A DNA stretch of 64,000 nucleotides from an uncultured Bacteroides sp. GTDB taxonomy: Bacteria; Bacteroidota; Bacteroidia; Bacteroidales; Bacteroidaceae. The notes beneath the pieces were generated by a model. It was not told the DNA's origin. It made no database searches and worked only from the letters and a program-made list of their open reading frames with translations. This document shows, one piece after another, positions 17,386-26,821 of the stretch. Position numbers and translations under genes: made by a program. The stretch's first letter is position 1, and each line of letters opens with the position of its first letter. The stretch spans positions 4,369,258 through 4,433,257 of the forward strand of contig NZ_OY782578.1 in NCBI RefSeq assembly GCF_963677945.1, written 5' to 3'.

Positions 17386-19152
17386 TTATTTTCTAAAATG
17401 AAGATAATACCAATATGTTTGAGAGAATCCATTAAAAAGCAAAGCTTCTGAGTTTTTATTGGCAGAATAAATATTTGCGTAACTTAGCAGATTTTGTTTA
17501 ACTGCATTATTTATAGGCCAAGGAGTTTTTTCAAGATCAGAGGAGTGATTAGACCAAGCGAAAATTAGTGCTTCTTGATAATGTGCAGGAATTTCTTTAT
17601 ATCCCAAATTCTTACCTAAAGGGAAATATTGAACAAAATGGTTTAAATCTTTTGTTAATAAAGTGTATGCCATTAGGTATTCATAAGCCATTCGATTTGT
17701 TGGACAATGAAGGAAAAGCAAACCTAACATTTGATCTTTTTCTTCCTCACTAAAAAGGAAGTCCTCTTCTAAACGATATTTTTTTAACGCGGCCCATTCA
17801 GGATTCATATTAATTCTCTTTTCATTGCCAATGCATGCCAGAGCTTTCGTAGCCCAATCACTGTAAAACATGGTGTGTTGCAACATACGAAGATATTTGG
17901 CTGCCACTTTATATTCGCCATTAAGGAGATTAACTTCGGCAATTCTCATTATAGCACGACTGCTTTTCTTATAATCAGGAATAGCTTCCATCGCTTCAAA
18001 AGCATAACGCATAGATGTGTTCAAAAAACCAAGATGATAATAAATTTCACCGGCAATCAATGGTAATGTAAAATCACGCTGAAAACTTGGTAATAATCCC
18101 TCAGGGCCATTTTGGTAATAGCGGAACATACAATCACCTATCTTAGCTTCCTTACTCAAAGCTAAATTTAAGCATGCAACAGATAAAGGGGCACTAGGAT
18201 CCTTATGATTTGCCATAGCTATCACTTTATTCCAATCTTTCATGCGCACACTATAGTCGTATGCCATAATTTCTTCTTTGCTCCAATCAGCTGTTAAGCG
18301 AACAAGAGCATTTCCTGCAAATATAAGTAGAACTATCTGAACAACAAAGCATAATACTTTTATGCTCTTTTTCATTTCTGTCGGCAAATATTTGAAAATA
18401 AATGGTATAATAATAAAAGATAACCAGATTATCAAAAGTGGATAGGGAGATACAATCGGATATCGATTATAAGAAAGTCCCCACCATAATCTGGATAAAG
18501 GATATTGCAAATAGCTTTTAGCTACCAATGGAGGTAATGCAACAAATAGTAAAAGAAGAACAATACTGATTATCCACTGTTTTTTTGAGAATTGTTTAAA
18601 ATATCCCCATTCAAAGATTAAACAAAGAGCCCCAAACACCCAGAAGATTCCACCCGCTAACCAGTAAAGCATACATAGCATAACAACAGACATGCAAATT
18701 CTGACTATAGGATTTTTAATAAATGAATAGATTTGGGCTGCAAATAAAATCAATAATGCAGAAACTAATCCGGCCAACAAATAATTTTCATCACAAAGTA
18801 ATTGCCAAAATAAAATAGATGGAATAAAAGTTAATGGAGTAAAAATATCATTCTGTACAATCCTATTAGCAAGCATGCTCATTTGCTGTTGAAGCAATAC
18901 CAACATAAAGGCTATAATCAAAGCACCCAGCCATGAATAGTAATAGAATTGAGTAAAAAAAGTTCCTATATAATCTGCTAATCCACCTGGACGTTCCAAA
19001 AGATTCAACCAATAATCAGAAGTAAAAAGAAACATCTGTAGTTGTTCTTCATAGTGAAGATGATTATTATAAGAAAAAGCAAAAAAGAGAAATACCACTA
19101 AGCCAAATAGGAAGGGCAATATTCTTACTAAGAATTTAATTACTTTATTCAT
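17386..19152 (-). CDS. Polytopic membrane protein with C-terminal helical-repeat region (DUF6057-like)
   Basis: A 588-residue inner-membrane protein. The N-terminal 300 residues hold about 9-10 hydrophobic helices. The C-terminal half is soluble and helical, with TPR-like paired helices (for example YHLGFLNTSMRYAFEAMEAIPDYKKSSRAIMRIAEVNLLNGEYKVAAKYLRML). It resembles the uncharacterised Bacteroidetes family I know as DUF6057, by memory and not by search. I start it at the ATG at 19152; a TTG seven codons upstream (19173) is also open. It heads a three-gene operon with the CxxCH propeller lipoprotein and the Rid protein. I found no convincing -33/-7 promoter upstream. Function unknown. Confidence 0.7.
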   Translation of the reverse strand: MNKVIKFLVRILPFLFGLVVFLFFAFSYNNHLHYEEQLQMFLFTSDYWLNLLERPGGLADYIGTFFTQFYYYSWLGALIIAFMLVLLQQQMSMLANRIVQNDIFTPLTFIPSILFWQLLCDENYLLAGLVSALLILFAAQIYSFIKNPIVRICMSVVMLCMLYWLAGGIFWVFGALCLIFEWGYFKQFSKKQWIISIVLLLLFVALPPLVAKSYLQYPLSRLWWGLSYNRYPIVSPYPLLIIWLSFIIIPFIFKYLPTEMKKSIKVLCFVVQIVLLIFAGNALVRLTADWSKEEIMAYDYSVRMKDWNKVIAMANHKDPSAPLSVACLNLALSKEAKIGDCMFRYYQNGPEGLLPSFQRDFTLPLIAGEIYYHLGFLNTSMRYAFEAMEAIPDYKKSSRAIMRIAEVNLLNGEYKVAAKYLRMLQHTMFYSDWATKALACIGNEKRINMNPEWAALKKYRLEEDFLFSEEEKDQMLGLLFLHCPTNRMAYEYLMAYTLLTKDLNHFVQYFPLGKNLGYKEIPAHYQEALIFAWSNHSSDLEKTPWPINNAVKQNLLSYANIYSANKNSEALLFNGFSQTYWYYLHFRK

Positions 19153-19332
19153 TTCTGAAATTTTTTCTATCAAGTAGATTTTATCAAACTAAGTTGTTTT
19201 ATTACAGTTAAAAACACTCTTGATAATGAGGATACTTTGTGTTGCAATTTTCATAGTTTATTCAAAGAAACAAATTATTATGCATAAACACAAGAGATAA
19301 TTATGAAAAAGAGTCTCGTTTTGTTTTAAAAT

Positions 19333-19365
19333 AAAGAAGACGGGAATGGAAAACCCGTCTTCTTT
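19333..19365 (-). terminator. Intrinsic terminator of the SusC-SusD-SusE unit
   Basis: A perfect 12-bp stem (AAAGAAGACGGG/CCCGTCTTCTTT) with a 9-base loop, about 65 bases past the stop of the 20258-19431 gene, followed on the minus strand by the T-rich ATTTTAAAACAAAA. Confidence 0.85.
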
Positions 19366-19430
19366 CATTATAAATGAACCAGAAAGCACTCTAATCATTG
19401 TGCTATGAGTACTTAAAAAGTTCTTATCAA

Positions 19431-20258
19431 TTAGTAATTAAATCCTTGACGTTTAAATATCCAGAACCAACCTTCATAATTATTCGAATCAGTAGGATAC
19501 ATTAAAATCATCTCATCATCAGTGAGTTTGATTATATCAAATACATAAACAACCTTTTTTCCGTCATTCTGGCTAATTCCGTGAGGAATCGTTGTACCAG
19601 AAAAGGTAACAGAACCAATACTTTGAGACATTTTGTGGGTAGTCATATCAAATGAGAATTTACCAGTTGTGGTAACGCCAGCCTCTGTTCTTGAGAATTT
19701 AAGACCATTCAACGTAAATGTCATTGTACTATTAATATCAATATTGTCAGCAGCAGCATCAGCAGCAGATCTTCCCCACCAACCTGGAGATGAGTCACCA
19801 TTTCCGCCATTACCCCAAATTCTACCATTCTGTATAGTATTATCTGTAGCCCAAACCCATGTTTTAGAACCTGTTCCACAGAAATAACCATATTGAGGCT
19901 CTACAGCATATTTCATTTCATCAACAGTTACACTGAAATCTTTAGTCAAGACAGTACCATCCGCAGCCATAGCTTTCAATGTAATTGTCTGAGTACCCTT
20001 AACAAATAAGGTCATCTCAGTATCATTGCTTACATAGTTTTTCACACCGTCAGTCCATTGACAAGACACAGGGCTAGTACAGCTAACCTTAACTTTATTT
20101 GTATTTTTGCCATTATCCTGTATAGGAGTTACTGTAGCTTGAATCTGATCAACCGAGGTGATCAGAGCCCCCACACCTTCCCGATTTTCAATGGGATCAC
20201 AGGATGCAAAGATTGCCAAGAAAATAGAGGTTAATAATATATTAATTAATTTTTTCAT
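19431..20258 (-). CDS. SusE/SusF-position surface glycan-binding lipoprotein
   Basis: A 275-residue lipoprotein (lipobox FASC, Cys20). The residues after the Cys are acidic (DPIENRE), like the export signal of surface lipoproteins in Bacteroides. An immunoglobulin-like domain covers about 30-115 and a second beta-rich domain with aromatic and glycine-rich stretches (TWVWATDN, GNGGNGDSSPGWWGRS, GWFWIFKRQ) covers the C-terminal half, good candidates for carbohydrate stacking. It follows SusD by 29 bases, the place where surface glycan-binding proteins are encoded. It probably binds mannan at the cell surface with SusC/SusD. There is no detailed sequence family call. Confidence 0.75.
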   Translation of the reverse strand: MKKLINILLTSIFLAIFASCDPIENREGVGALITSVDQIQATVTPIQDNGKNTNKVKVSCTSPVSCQWTDGVKNYVSNDTEMTLFVKGTQTITLKAMAADGTVLTKDFSVTVDEMKYAVEPQYGYFCGTGSKTWVWATDNTIQNGRIWGNGGNGDSSPGWWGRSAADAAADNIDINSTMTFTLNGLKFSRTEAGVTTTGKFSFDMTTHKMSQSIGSVTFSGTTIPHGISQNDGKKVVYVFDIIKLTDDEMILMYPTDSNNYEGWFWIFKRQGFNY

Positions 20259-20287
20259 AATCTTTCTGTTATTTTTGTTTTACCAAA

Positions 20288-22021
20288 TTATTTCCAACCA
20301 GAATATTCTACATTACTAGTTCCCCAACCTGAATTTTGTTTCAATACACCATTTGACAAAGATATTTCAGTTTCTGGAATTGGGAAGAAACCACCACTTG
20401 TTGCTTTATAACGCGAAGCATATCCACCACCATTATTTGTTGTAGCATTTTTATCAGTCACTCCTTTATAGTAAGTTGGTTGGTTATCTTGCTTGGCCAA
20501 AGCTGTTTCAGCAATATGCCAACGGCGAATATCATTCCAACGAGTACCTTCGAAACAAAGTTCCCAACGACGTTCATTACGTAAAACATCATCTGTATAA
20601 CCGCTAATAGAAGGCAATCCGGCACGAGCACGTACTTTATTAATACCTGATACTTCCTTCTTCAACTCAGATTGCATCAATAATGCATCAGCAAAACGAA
20701 TTAGGACTAGGTCATGAATATTTGAAAGTTGAAAATTGACTGTTGAATAATCATACATATTCTGTTCGAATGTTTCCCAGTATTTATTATCTTCAGTTTT
20801 CTTGGCGGTAATAGGAGACCACTTCTTTGCATAATAATCAGTTTCCTGAACAAAGTCAGTCCAACCACCTTTGGTATAATTAGGTAATTCAACAGGAATA
20901 TTACAAATAGAGGCTTCACGACGCATATCATTTGGCTCAGCACTAACCCAGTCTTTCCATAAATTAGGAGCTACAGGACCAGCACCCCAACCTTGTCCAA
21001 AAGGAAATGTTTTACCAAGATCCTGACCACCACGGATAGCCATATGAAGAGCATATCCATTAGAATAACCAATAGTTGTACTCCAGCTTGCAAACTTAGA
21101 ATATTTAATAGCAAACATAGATTCAGGGTTAACTGCATTATCATCTTCAACCCATTTCAAGCCTTTGCCTTTTGTATAGCCGTAATCTTCTTTAGTTAAC
21201 CTATTAGAATAGGCCCACAAATTACGAAAATCCGGAACCAATGAATAACCTGAGTTATTTACACAATCGTCAATCCAAGTGATAACATTATCTTTTGTAA
21301 CGATACTTCCATCAGGAAGTGTAACTTCTGATTTTTCATAGAAACCTGTGTAGAAAAGGAAAGCACGTGCCATCATAGCCTCAGCAGTCCATTTATCAAC
21401 ATGGCCAGATTCTACCCAATTACTTCCAAATTTCTTATTTGGCATCAATTCGATTGCAGATTTCAAGTCAGAAATAATTTGTCCCCATGTTTCATCAGGA
21501 GTAGATTGAGCCTTATTTTCGGGACTAGAAGATACAACCAAAGGTACTTTTTCAAAGTAAGAAGCTAACTCATAATAATAGAAAGCGCGGAGGAAATAAG
21601 CCTCACCAATCATCTGATTCTTTTGATCGTCGTTTTCGTAGCCACTACAGTTTCCCAATGTTTCAATAGCTGTGTTCGCACGGAAAATACCAGCATAACG
21701 ATCTTTCCAAAACTGTTCAAGCATACTTGAACCGAAATTCATCATCAAGTCTAGCGCCTGCATTAGCTTATCATTCTCACCACCACCACCAAGTCGGTCA
21801 TCGCAAGCAAGTTCTGATGCGTAAAGGAAAGAATATTGTGGATTTGCATTTACAACACTCAAATTGTTATAGACACCAGCTACTACTTGTTTCGCATCAA
21901 TTAGTGTTTGGGGGTAATTAGAAGTATCTTTCTGTGTCAAATTTTCCGTATCCAGAAAATCATTACAGCTTGAGAACAGTACTGTTACTGCAGCTACTGC
22001 TAAATATTTAATTTTTTTCAT
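20288..22021 (-). CDS. SusD-like outer-membrane lipoprotein (RagB/SusD family)
   Basis: A 577-residue surface lipoprotein (lipobox FSSC, Cys19) that forms the lid over its SusC transporter. The N-terminal NDFLDTENLTQ, the TPR region with AYFLRAFYYYELASYFEKVPLV, and the C-terminal VRARAGLP...LRNERRWELCFEGTRWNDIRRW are hallmarks of the family. It starts 11 bases after the SusC stop. Given the adjacent mannanase, alpha-galactosidase and acetyl esterase genes, the ligand is probably decorated beta-mannan. Confidence 0.95.
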   Translation of the reverse strand: MKKIKYLAVAAVTVLFSSCNDFLDTENLTQKDTSNYPQTLIDAKQVVAGVYNNLSVVNANPQYSFLYASELACDDRLGGGGENDKLMQALDLMMNFGSSMLEQFWKDRYAGIFRANTAIETLGNCSGYENDDQKNQMIGEAYFLRAFYYYELASYFEKVPLVVSSSPENKAQSTPDETWGQIISDLKSAIELMPNKKFGSNWVESGHVDKWTAEAMMARAFLFYTGFYEKSEVTLPDGSIVTKDNVITWIDDCVNNSGYSLVPDFRNLWAYSNRLTKEDYGYTKGKGLKWVEDDNAVNPESMFAIKYSKFASWSTTIGYSNGYALHMAIRGGQDLGKTFPFGQGWGAGPVAPNLWKDWVSAEPNDMRREASICNIPVELPNYTKGGWTDFVQETDYYAKKWSPITAKKTEDNKYWETFEQNMYDYSTVNFQLSNIHDLVLIRFADALLMQSELKKEVSGINKVRARAGLPSISGYTDDVLRNERRWELCFEGTRWNDIRRWHIAETALAKQDNQPTYYKGVTDKNATTNNGGGYASRYKATSGGFFPIPETEISLSNGVLKQNSGWGTSNVEYSGWK

Positions 22022-22032
22022 CCTTAGTACTA

Positions 22033-25000
22033 TTAAAATTTAAGACTTACACCTACTAAATAAGTTCTTGGGCTTGGATAGAAACCAATATCAATTCCTG
22101 ATGCCCAACTATTTGTACCTCCATCATAACCAATCTCAGGATCCATTCCAGAATAACCTGTTATAGTAAATAGGTTCTCAGCAGTTACAAACAAACGAGC
22201 TTGAGAAAGACACATTTTTGGGAAAAGCTTCTTAAAATCATAACCTAGAGTAATATTCTGAATTTTTACAAAATCACCATTTTCAATATAAATATCAGAA
22301 ATACTTTGGTAATTAATGTTTGATCCAGCGGTCAAACGAGGCATTTTATTAGAAGTACCTTCACCATGCCAACGTTGATAAACTTCTGTAGTATAGTTTT
22401 CATGACGACCATCAACAAACTTACGATATGATTTTGCAATCTGCTGACCAAATGCTCCATGAGCAGCAATATTCAAATCAAAACCTTTATAACCAAAGTT
22501 CAAACCTAATCCTAAAGTATAGTCTGGATGAGGATTACCGATATCTGTCTTATCTTCATTCGCAGTAATCTTCCCATCTTGGTTTAAATCTACAAATTTC
22601 ACATCACCTGGTTGAGGGTTAGACTGAAGAATACCGTTTCCAGCAGCTTTCCAAGCATCAATATCTGCCTGATTTTGGAAGATACCTGCTGTTTTATATC
22701 CGTAAAAGTAACCAATTGGTTTACCAACTTGCGCACGATACATTTCAGTAGTTCCTTGACTCAATACATTTTCAACACCATGGATAATTCCTTCAGAGTT
22801 AGCAATGCGAGTAACTTCATTTTTATTATAAGAAAGGTTTGCATTAATACCATAAGTAAAGTCCTTTCCAATTTTATCATTCCATCCCAATGCTAGTTCA
22901 AAACCTTTATTTTCAACATCACCACCATTAATATAAGGTGCGCCTGTTCCATAAGAAGCCAATTGAGGAGCAACTACTAACCAGTCTTTTGTTTTTTTAT
23001 TATACCAGTCGAACGCTACACGTAAGCGAGAACTTAAAATATTTGCATCAAAACCTAAATCAAGCTGTTCTGAGGTTTCCCATTTAACATCTGGATTAGG
23101 AAGAATATTTGCATAACCACCTGTTGTTTGTGAATCTTTGTTGTTGCCAAAAGAGTAAGCTGCAGTATCATCGAAAGATACAGTAGATAAATATTGGAAA
23201 TTAGAAATATTACAGTTACCATTTTGTCCCCAACTTGCACGAAGTTTAAGAAAATCTAACCAATTCTTTGTTGATTCCATAAAGCTTTCGTTAGAAAGAA
23301 CCCAACCTAATGATGCTGATGGGAAGTATCCCCATCTATTGCCACGGGCAAAGTTTGAAGAAGCATCAGCACGCATTACAAGAGAAGCCATATAAGTTTC
23401 TTTCCAGTCATAGTTAACACGGCCGAAGAAAGACACTAAACGACCTTGTCCCCAAGGAGAACCACCCACGGTTGTCTGGCCGCTCTTAATACCCTGTGAA
23501 TTATCCAAATAAGCATGCTTATAATCATAAAAAAGCAAATCTCCGTTTGTAGCTGAAAGATTTTCACCCATACCTGATTTCTCAAGAGATTGACCAACTA
23601 AAGCATCAAAGTGATGATCACTATTAATATTGAACTTATAGTTCAATGTATTTTCCCAAGTAAAACTCCATCCCATACTACTATTTTGAGTTACAGAAGA
23701 GACAGTGTTCTGCGTAGTAGTTGAAAGAGTATATGTTGGTTTATAAGAACGATAAGTGCTTGCACTCATTTTATAACCAAACTGAGATTTAAGAAACAAA
23801 TTCTTAATAGGTTGAATCTGCAAATAAGCAGACATATTCAGATTATGACTTTTTGATGTATTTTTACCACGTTCATAAACCATATCTGCAATAGGATTGG
23901 CAGCACTAGAATCATATTGAGTTAATCCCATCGCATCTTTATCATACATATCGAAATAATTTCCATTTGCATCATAAACAGGCATTATAGGCATAATTCT
24001 CAGCATATTTGAAATATCATTCCAATATTGATTTCCAATACCAATACCACTTTTCACTGCATAATTATAATTCAGAGTCTCACCAAATTTAACTATATCC
24101 ATGTCATTTGCTTTATAAATAACATGATCGGAATTAAGTCTTACAGTAGTACGTTCATAATCAGATTGAACTGGTTTACCAAAAATACCTTCTTGAGAAG
24201 TATAAGACACACCCAGAGAGAATTTAGAAATATCACTACCACCCGCAATATTAACAGAATGATTTTGAATTGGAGCATCTTCATTACGCATTGCATCCAA
24301 CCAGTTAGTACCTTTCCAAGTGCCATTCATAACTGCATCATATTTGTCTCCCAAGATCGTTTTCCAATCATAAAGTTCAAGTCCTTCATTAAAATTAACT
24401 TCATCCATAATAGCCGTATACTCTTTTGCATTAAGCAAAGAAGGCATTTTATAGACGTTCTGCACACCATAGTATCCATCGTAACTTACCTGAATTTTTC
24501 CTGATTTACCTTGTTTAGTTGTAACCAGAATTACTCCATTGGCAGCACGAGCACCATATATAGCTGCTGAAGCAGCATCTTTTAAAACGTCAATAGACTC
24601 AATATCTGCTGGATTAAGATTGCTAATATTACCACCAGCAACACCATCGATAACATAAAGAGGAGCTGAATCACCTGTTGTACCCAAACCACGAATGTTT
24701 ACTTTAAACCCTTCACCCGGTTGACCAGAGCTTTGAGTAATAGTTACACCCGGACTCTGACTCTGCATAGCAGAAAGAGCATTTGTTGTACTTAGTTTCT
24801 GAAGATCATCACCTTTAACCTGAACTGTAGCACCGGTTACCAGTTTCTTTTTCTGAACACCATAACCAACTACAACCACCTCGTCAAGTAATTCAGAATT
24901 TTCTTCTATAACTACGTTGACTGATTTTTGATCACCTTTTACACGTAGCTCTACAGATTTGTAGCCTACACAAGAAACAACCAAAACAGCATCTTTTCCG

Positions 25001-25191
25001 GAAAAATTCAAGGAGAAATTTCCATTCATGTCTGTTATGGTCCCACTAGTGGTTCCTTTCACTAGAACATTTACGCCAGGCATCCCTAAACCGTCCTTTT
25101 TATCGGTAACTGTACCGGTAATTCGGTTTTGCTGCGCCATGACATGACAACTCATTACAAGTGCCATTAAAAACAACATGATGTTTTTCAT
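22033..25191 (-). CDS. SusC-like TonB-dependent outer-membrane transporter
   Basis: A 1052-residue outer-membrane transporter. It has a signal peptide (1-19), a carboxypeptidase-regulatory-like domain (about 22-100, ITGTVTDKKDGLGMPGVNVLVKG), the SusC hallmark VVVVGYGVQKKK before the plug domain (about 115-230, containing LYVIDGV and DVLKDAASAAIYGARAANGVILVTTK), and a 22-strand barrel ending in Phe. It imports oligosaccharides in a TonB-dependent manner with SusD. It has its own strong promoter (25223-25254) separate from the upstream GH5-GH27-CE7 unit. Confidence 0.97.
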   Translation of the reverse strand: MKNIMLFLMALVMSCHVMAQQNRITGTVTDKKDGLGMPGVNVLVKGTTSGTITDMNGNFSLNFSGKDAVLVVSCVGYKSVELRVKGDQKSVNVVIEENSELLDEVVVVGYGVQKKKLVTGATVQVKGDDLQKLSTTNALSAMQSQSPGVTITQSSGQPGEGFKVNIRGLGTTGDSAPLYVIDGVAGGNISNLNPADIESIDVLKDAASAAIYGARAANGVILVTTKQGKSGKIQVSYDGYYGVQNVYKMPSLLNAKEYTAIMDEVNFNEGLELYDWKTILGDKYDAVMNGTWKGTNWLDAMRNEDAPIQNHSVNIAGGSDISKFSLGVSYTSQEGIFGKPVQSDYERTTVRLNSDHVIYKANDMDIVKFGETLNYNYAVKSGIGIGNQYWNDISNMLRIMPIMPVYDANGNYFDMYDKDAMGLTQYDSSAANPIADMVYERGKNTSKSHNLNMSAYLQIQPIKNLFLKSQFGYKMSASTYRSYKPTYTLSTTTQNTVSSVTQNSSMGWSFTWENTLNYKFNINSDHHFDALVGQSLEKSGMGENLSATNGDLLFYDYKHAYLDNSQGIKSGQTTVGGSPWGQGRLVSFFGRVNYDWKETYMASLVMRADASSNFARGNRWGYFPSASLGWVLSNESFMESTKNWLDFLKLRASWGQNGNCNISNFQYLSTVSFDDTAAYSFGNNKDSQTTGGYANILPNPDVKWETSEQLDLGFDANILSSRLRVAFDWYNKKTKDWLVVAPQLASYGTGAPYINGGDVENKGFELALGWNDKIGKDFTYGINANLSYNKNEVTRIANSEGIIHGVENVLSQGTTEMYRAQVGKPIGYFYGYKTAGIFQNQADIDAWKAAGNGILQSNPQPGDVKFVDLNQDGKITANEDKTDIGNPHPDYTLGLGLNFGYKGFDLNIAAHGAFGQQIAKSYRKFVDGRHENYTTEVYQRWHGEGTSNKMPRLTAGSNINYQSISDIYIENGDFVKIQNITLGYDFKKLFPKMCLSQARLFVTAENLFTITGYSGMDPEIGYDGGTNSWASGIDIGFYPSPRTYLVGVSLKF

Positions 25192-25520
25192 AACTGATAA
25201 TTAGATTTATAATATATGAATACAAAAGTATTTATTAAGCAAATTCACTACAAATGCAATTTTATCTTAAAATAATACTATTTTATCTATTCGCTTATTT
25301 TTTGATATTTCTTAAAAATAATTTCAACTTTAGCATTTTTTTATCATATAGATAAAGCATGAAGTTTCATTACATGATAACATTCTTACCTTAAGAGTTG
25401 ATACAAAAATATAGTATTCATAAGAGCGACAAGGATATATTTTGTTTTCAATAAGGTATATATATGTTTCATTTCATGAATTTATAAGAACTTTATAACA
25501 ATAATGTTATCAATTCTTAA
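25192..25520. other. Intergenic region with SusC promoter
   Basis: In 329 non-coding bases I see the SusC promoter and its shared motif (25223-25267). Past the CE7 stop there is only a small 6-bp hairpin (about 25493-25508), too weak to call a terminator, so some read-through from CE7 into SusC is possible. Confidence 0.55.
25223..25267 (-). promoter_or_regulatory. Promoter of the mannan SusC operon with shared motif
   Basis: Minus-strand TACTTTTG (25223-25230), 20-base spacer, TTTG (25251-25254). The 19-base segment 25249-25267 is identical, except one base, to 14349-14367 upstream of the GH3 operon, at the same distance from the -7 box. Confidence 0.78.
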
Positions 25521-26813
25521 TTATTTCATATGCCTTTTAAAGAATTCCATACGAATATTCCACCAAGAAGAAGGTACATCATGCCCATAGGTGGGATTAA
25601 TAATGTATTCTTTTTCAGTACTGATACGATTATAACCAGAGAAATTTGTATGAGGGGGACAAACTTCATCCTGCAAGCCTGAAGCCATTATTATAGGGCA
25701 CTTAATCCAACCTGCCAGATTCTTTATATCAAAATAAGATAGCATATCATACAGCTGGGTTTCACTTATTGATGACTGTTTTGCCAAAGCTGCTTTAACC
25801 GCATCACCCGGCCAATGAACAATCTTAAAATAATCGGGATAATCTGAAAGGAAAGGAATAAACGGAGCTGCTGCTGCAATACGGTGATCGAGCGCACAAG
25901 CTGCCATTGTGAACGCGCCACCCTGACTACCCCCTTCTGCGAAAATATTTTTTGTATTTACTTCGGGACGTGAAGCAACAAAGTCTATTGCACGGACCAA
26001 ATCCATAAAAGCACCACGATAGTAATAATCTTCTTTTGACTGCATGCCATAAGTAATCCAATCTCCGTAAATATTGGTTGGTTGCTGCAATCCCTGTCCG
26101 CGAACTGATAATACAAATTCTACAAACCCAGGATTATCGTTAGGTTTTGGTGACCAAGGTTTGGAACCATAGCCCATATAACTAATGATTGCCGGATATT
26201 TTCCTTTTTTAACCGGAGTACAATAATATCCGGAGATTTCCACACCTCCGAAAGATTTCATACTAACCTTATATAATTTACGCTGATTAGTTGAAGAATC
26301 GGGGATCAGGGTTAGTTTATATTCAGGTGCAACCTTAGCCAGTTCAGCCAGACTTTCATCCCAGAATTTACGGAAATCGGTTTTGTTATCGGGTAAAGAG
26401 ACAATATATTCCGGTTCATAACCGATATTAAACTTCTTAATTTCATTCATTTTCCCATCTACTTCCTGAGTTACGGTACAACGGTAGAAACCGGGAGCCG
26501 GAACAGAAAAAGAGAAATCGGCCTCGGTAGAATCGCCTTTACTGAGAGAGATAGATTGTGCAAACCGATGTACTGGTTTGAAATCATCCGTAGTTACTTG
26601 CAGATTTAGTGTAGCTTTTGCTGCATCTTTCCTGGTATTTTTCACCATAATCTGTATTTCAGGATTCTGAGGTGAATAGAATACCCAATCGTTTGTTTGC
26701 TTTACCTTGTAAGATAGGCCCCCTAACTCTTTATCTGACTGAGCAGATAAAGAGATTGAGAGACTAACAAAAAACAAACAAACCAAACCTTTCCTTATAT
26801 TATATAAAAACAT
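25521..26813 (-). CDS. CE7 acetyl esterase (acetyl-xylan-esterase-like), secreted
   Basis: A 430-residue exported alpha/beta hydrolase of family CE7. Signal peptide about 1-24, an N-terminal beta-sandwich (about 30-132), then the AXE1 catalytic domain. Family motifs are RGQG (238-241), GGSQGG with nucleophile Ser296, GLQDEVCPP with Asp382 and YGHD with His411 (the usual HE is HD here). It should remove acetyl groups from mannan oligosaccharides so that the mannanases and phosphorylase can act; xylan-type substrates are not excluded. It follows the GH27 stop with an 8-base gap. Confidence 0.88.
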   Translation of the reverse strand: MFLYNIRKGLVCLFFVSLSISLSAQSDKELGGLSYKVKQTNDWVFYSPQNPEIQIMVKNTRKDAAKATLNLQVTTDDFKPVHRFAQSISLSKGDSTEADFSFSVPAPGFYRCTVTQEVDGKMNEIKKFNIGYEPEYIVSLPDNKTDFRKFWDESLAELAKVAPEYKLTLIPDSSTNQRKLYKVSMKSFGGVEISGYYCTPVKKGKYPAIISYMGYGSKPWSPKPNDNPGFVEFVLSVRGQGLQQPTNIYGDWITYGMQSKEDYYYRGAFMDLVRAIDFVASRPEVNTKNIFAEGGSQGGAFTMAACALDHRIAAAAPFIPFLSDYPDYFKIVHWPGDAVKAALAKQSSISETQLYDMLSYFDIKNLAGWIKCPIIMASGLQDEVCPPHTNFSGYNRISTEKEYIINPTYGHDVPSSWWNIRMEFFKRHMK

Positions 26814-26821
26814 GATACTAT

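Noticed and set aside
19153-19173. TTG start for the DUF6057-like membrane protein
   Set aside because: The ATG at 19152 directly precedes the first transmembrane helix; TTG starts are rare.
24028-24504. Plus-strand open frame of 158 codons opposite SusC
   Set aside because: Antisense shadow; composition is that of a reverse-complemented beta-barrel gene.
25493-25508. Hairpin after CE7 as a terminator
   Set aside because: Only six base pairs, all but two A-T, and no U-tract.
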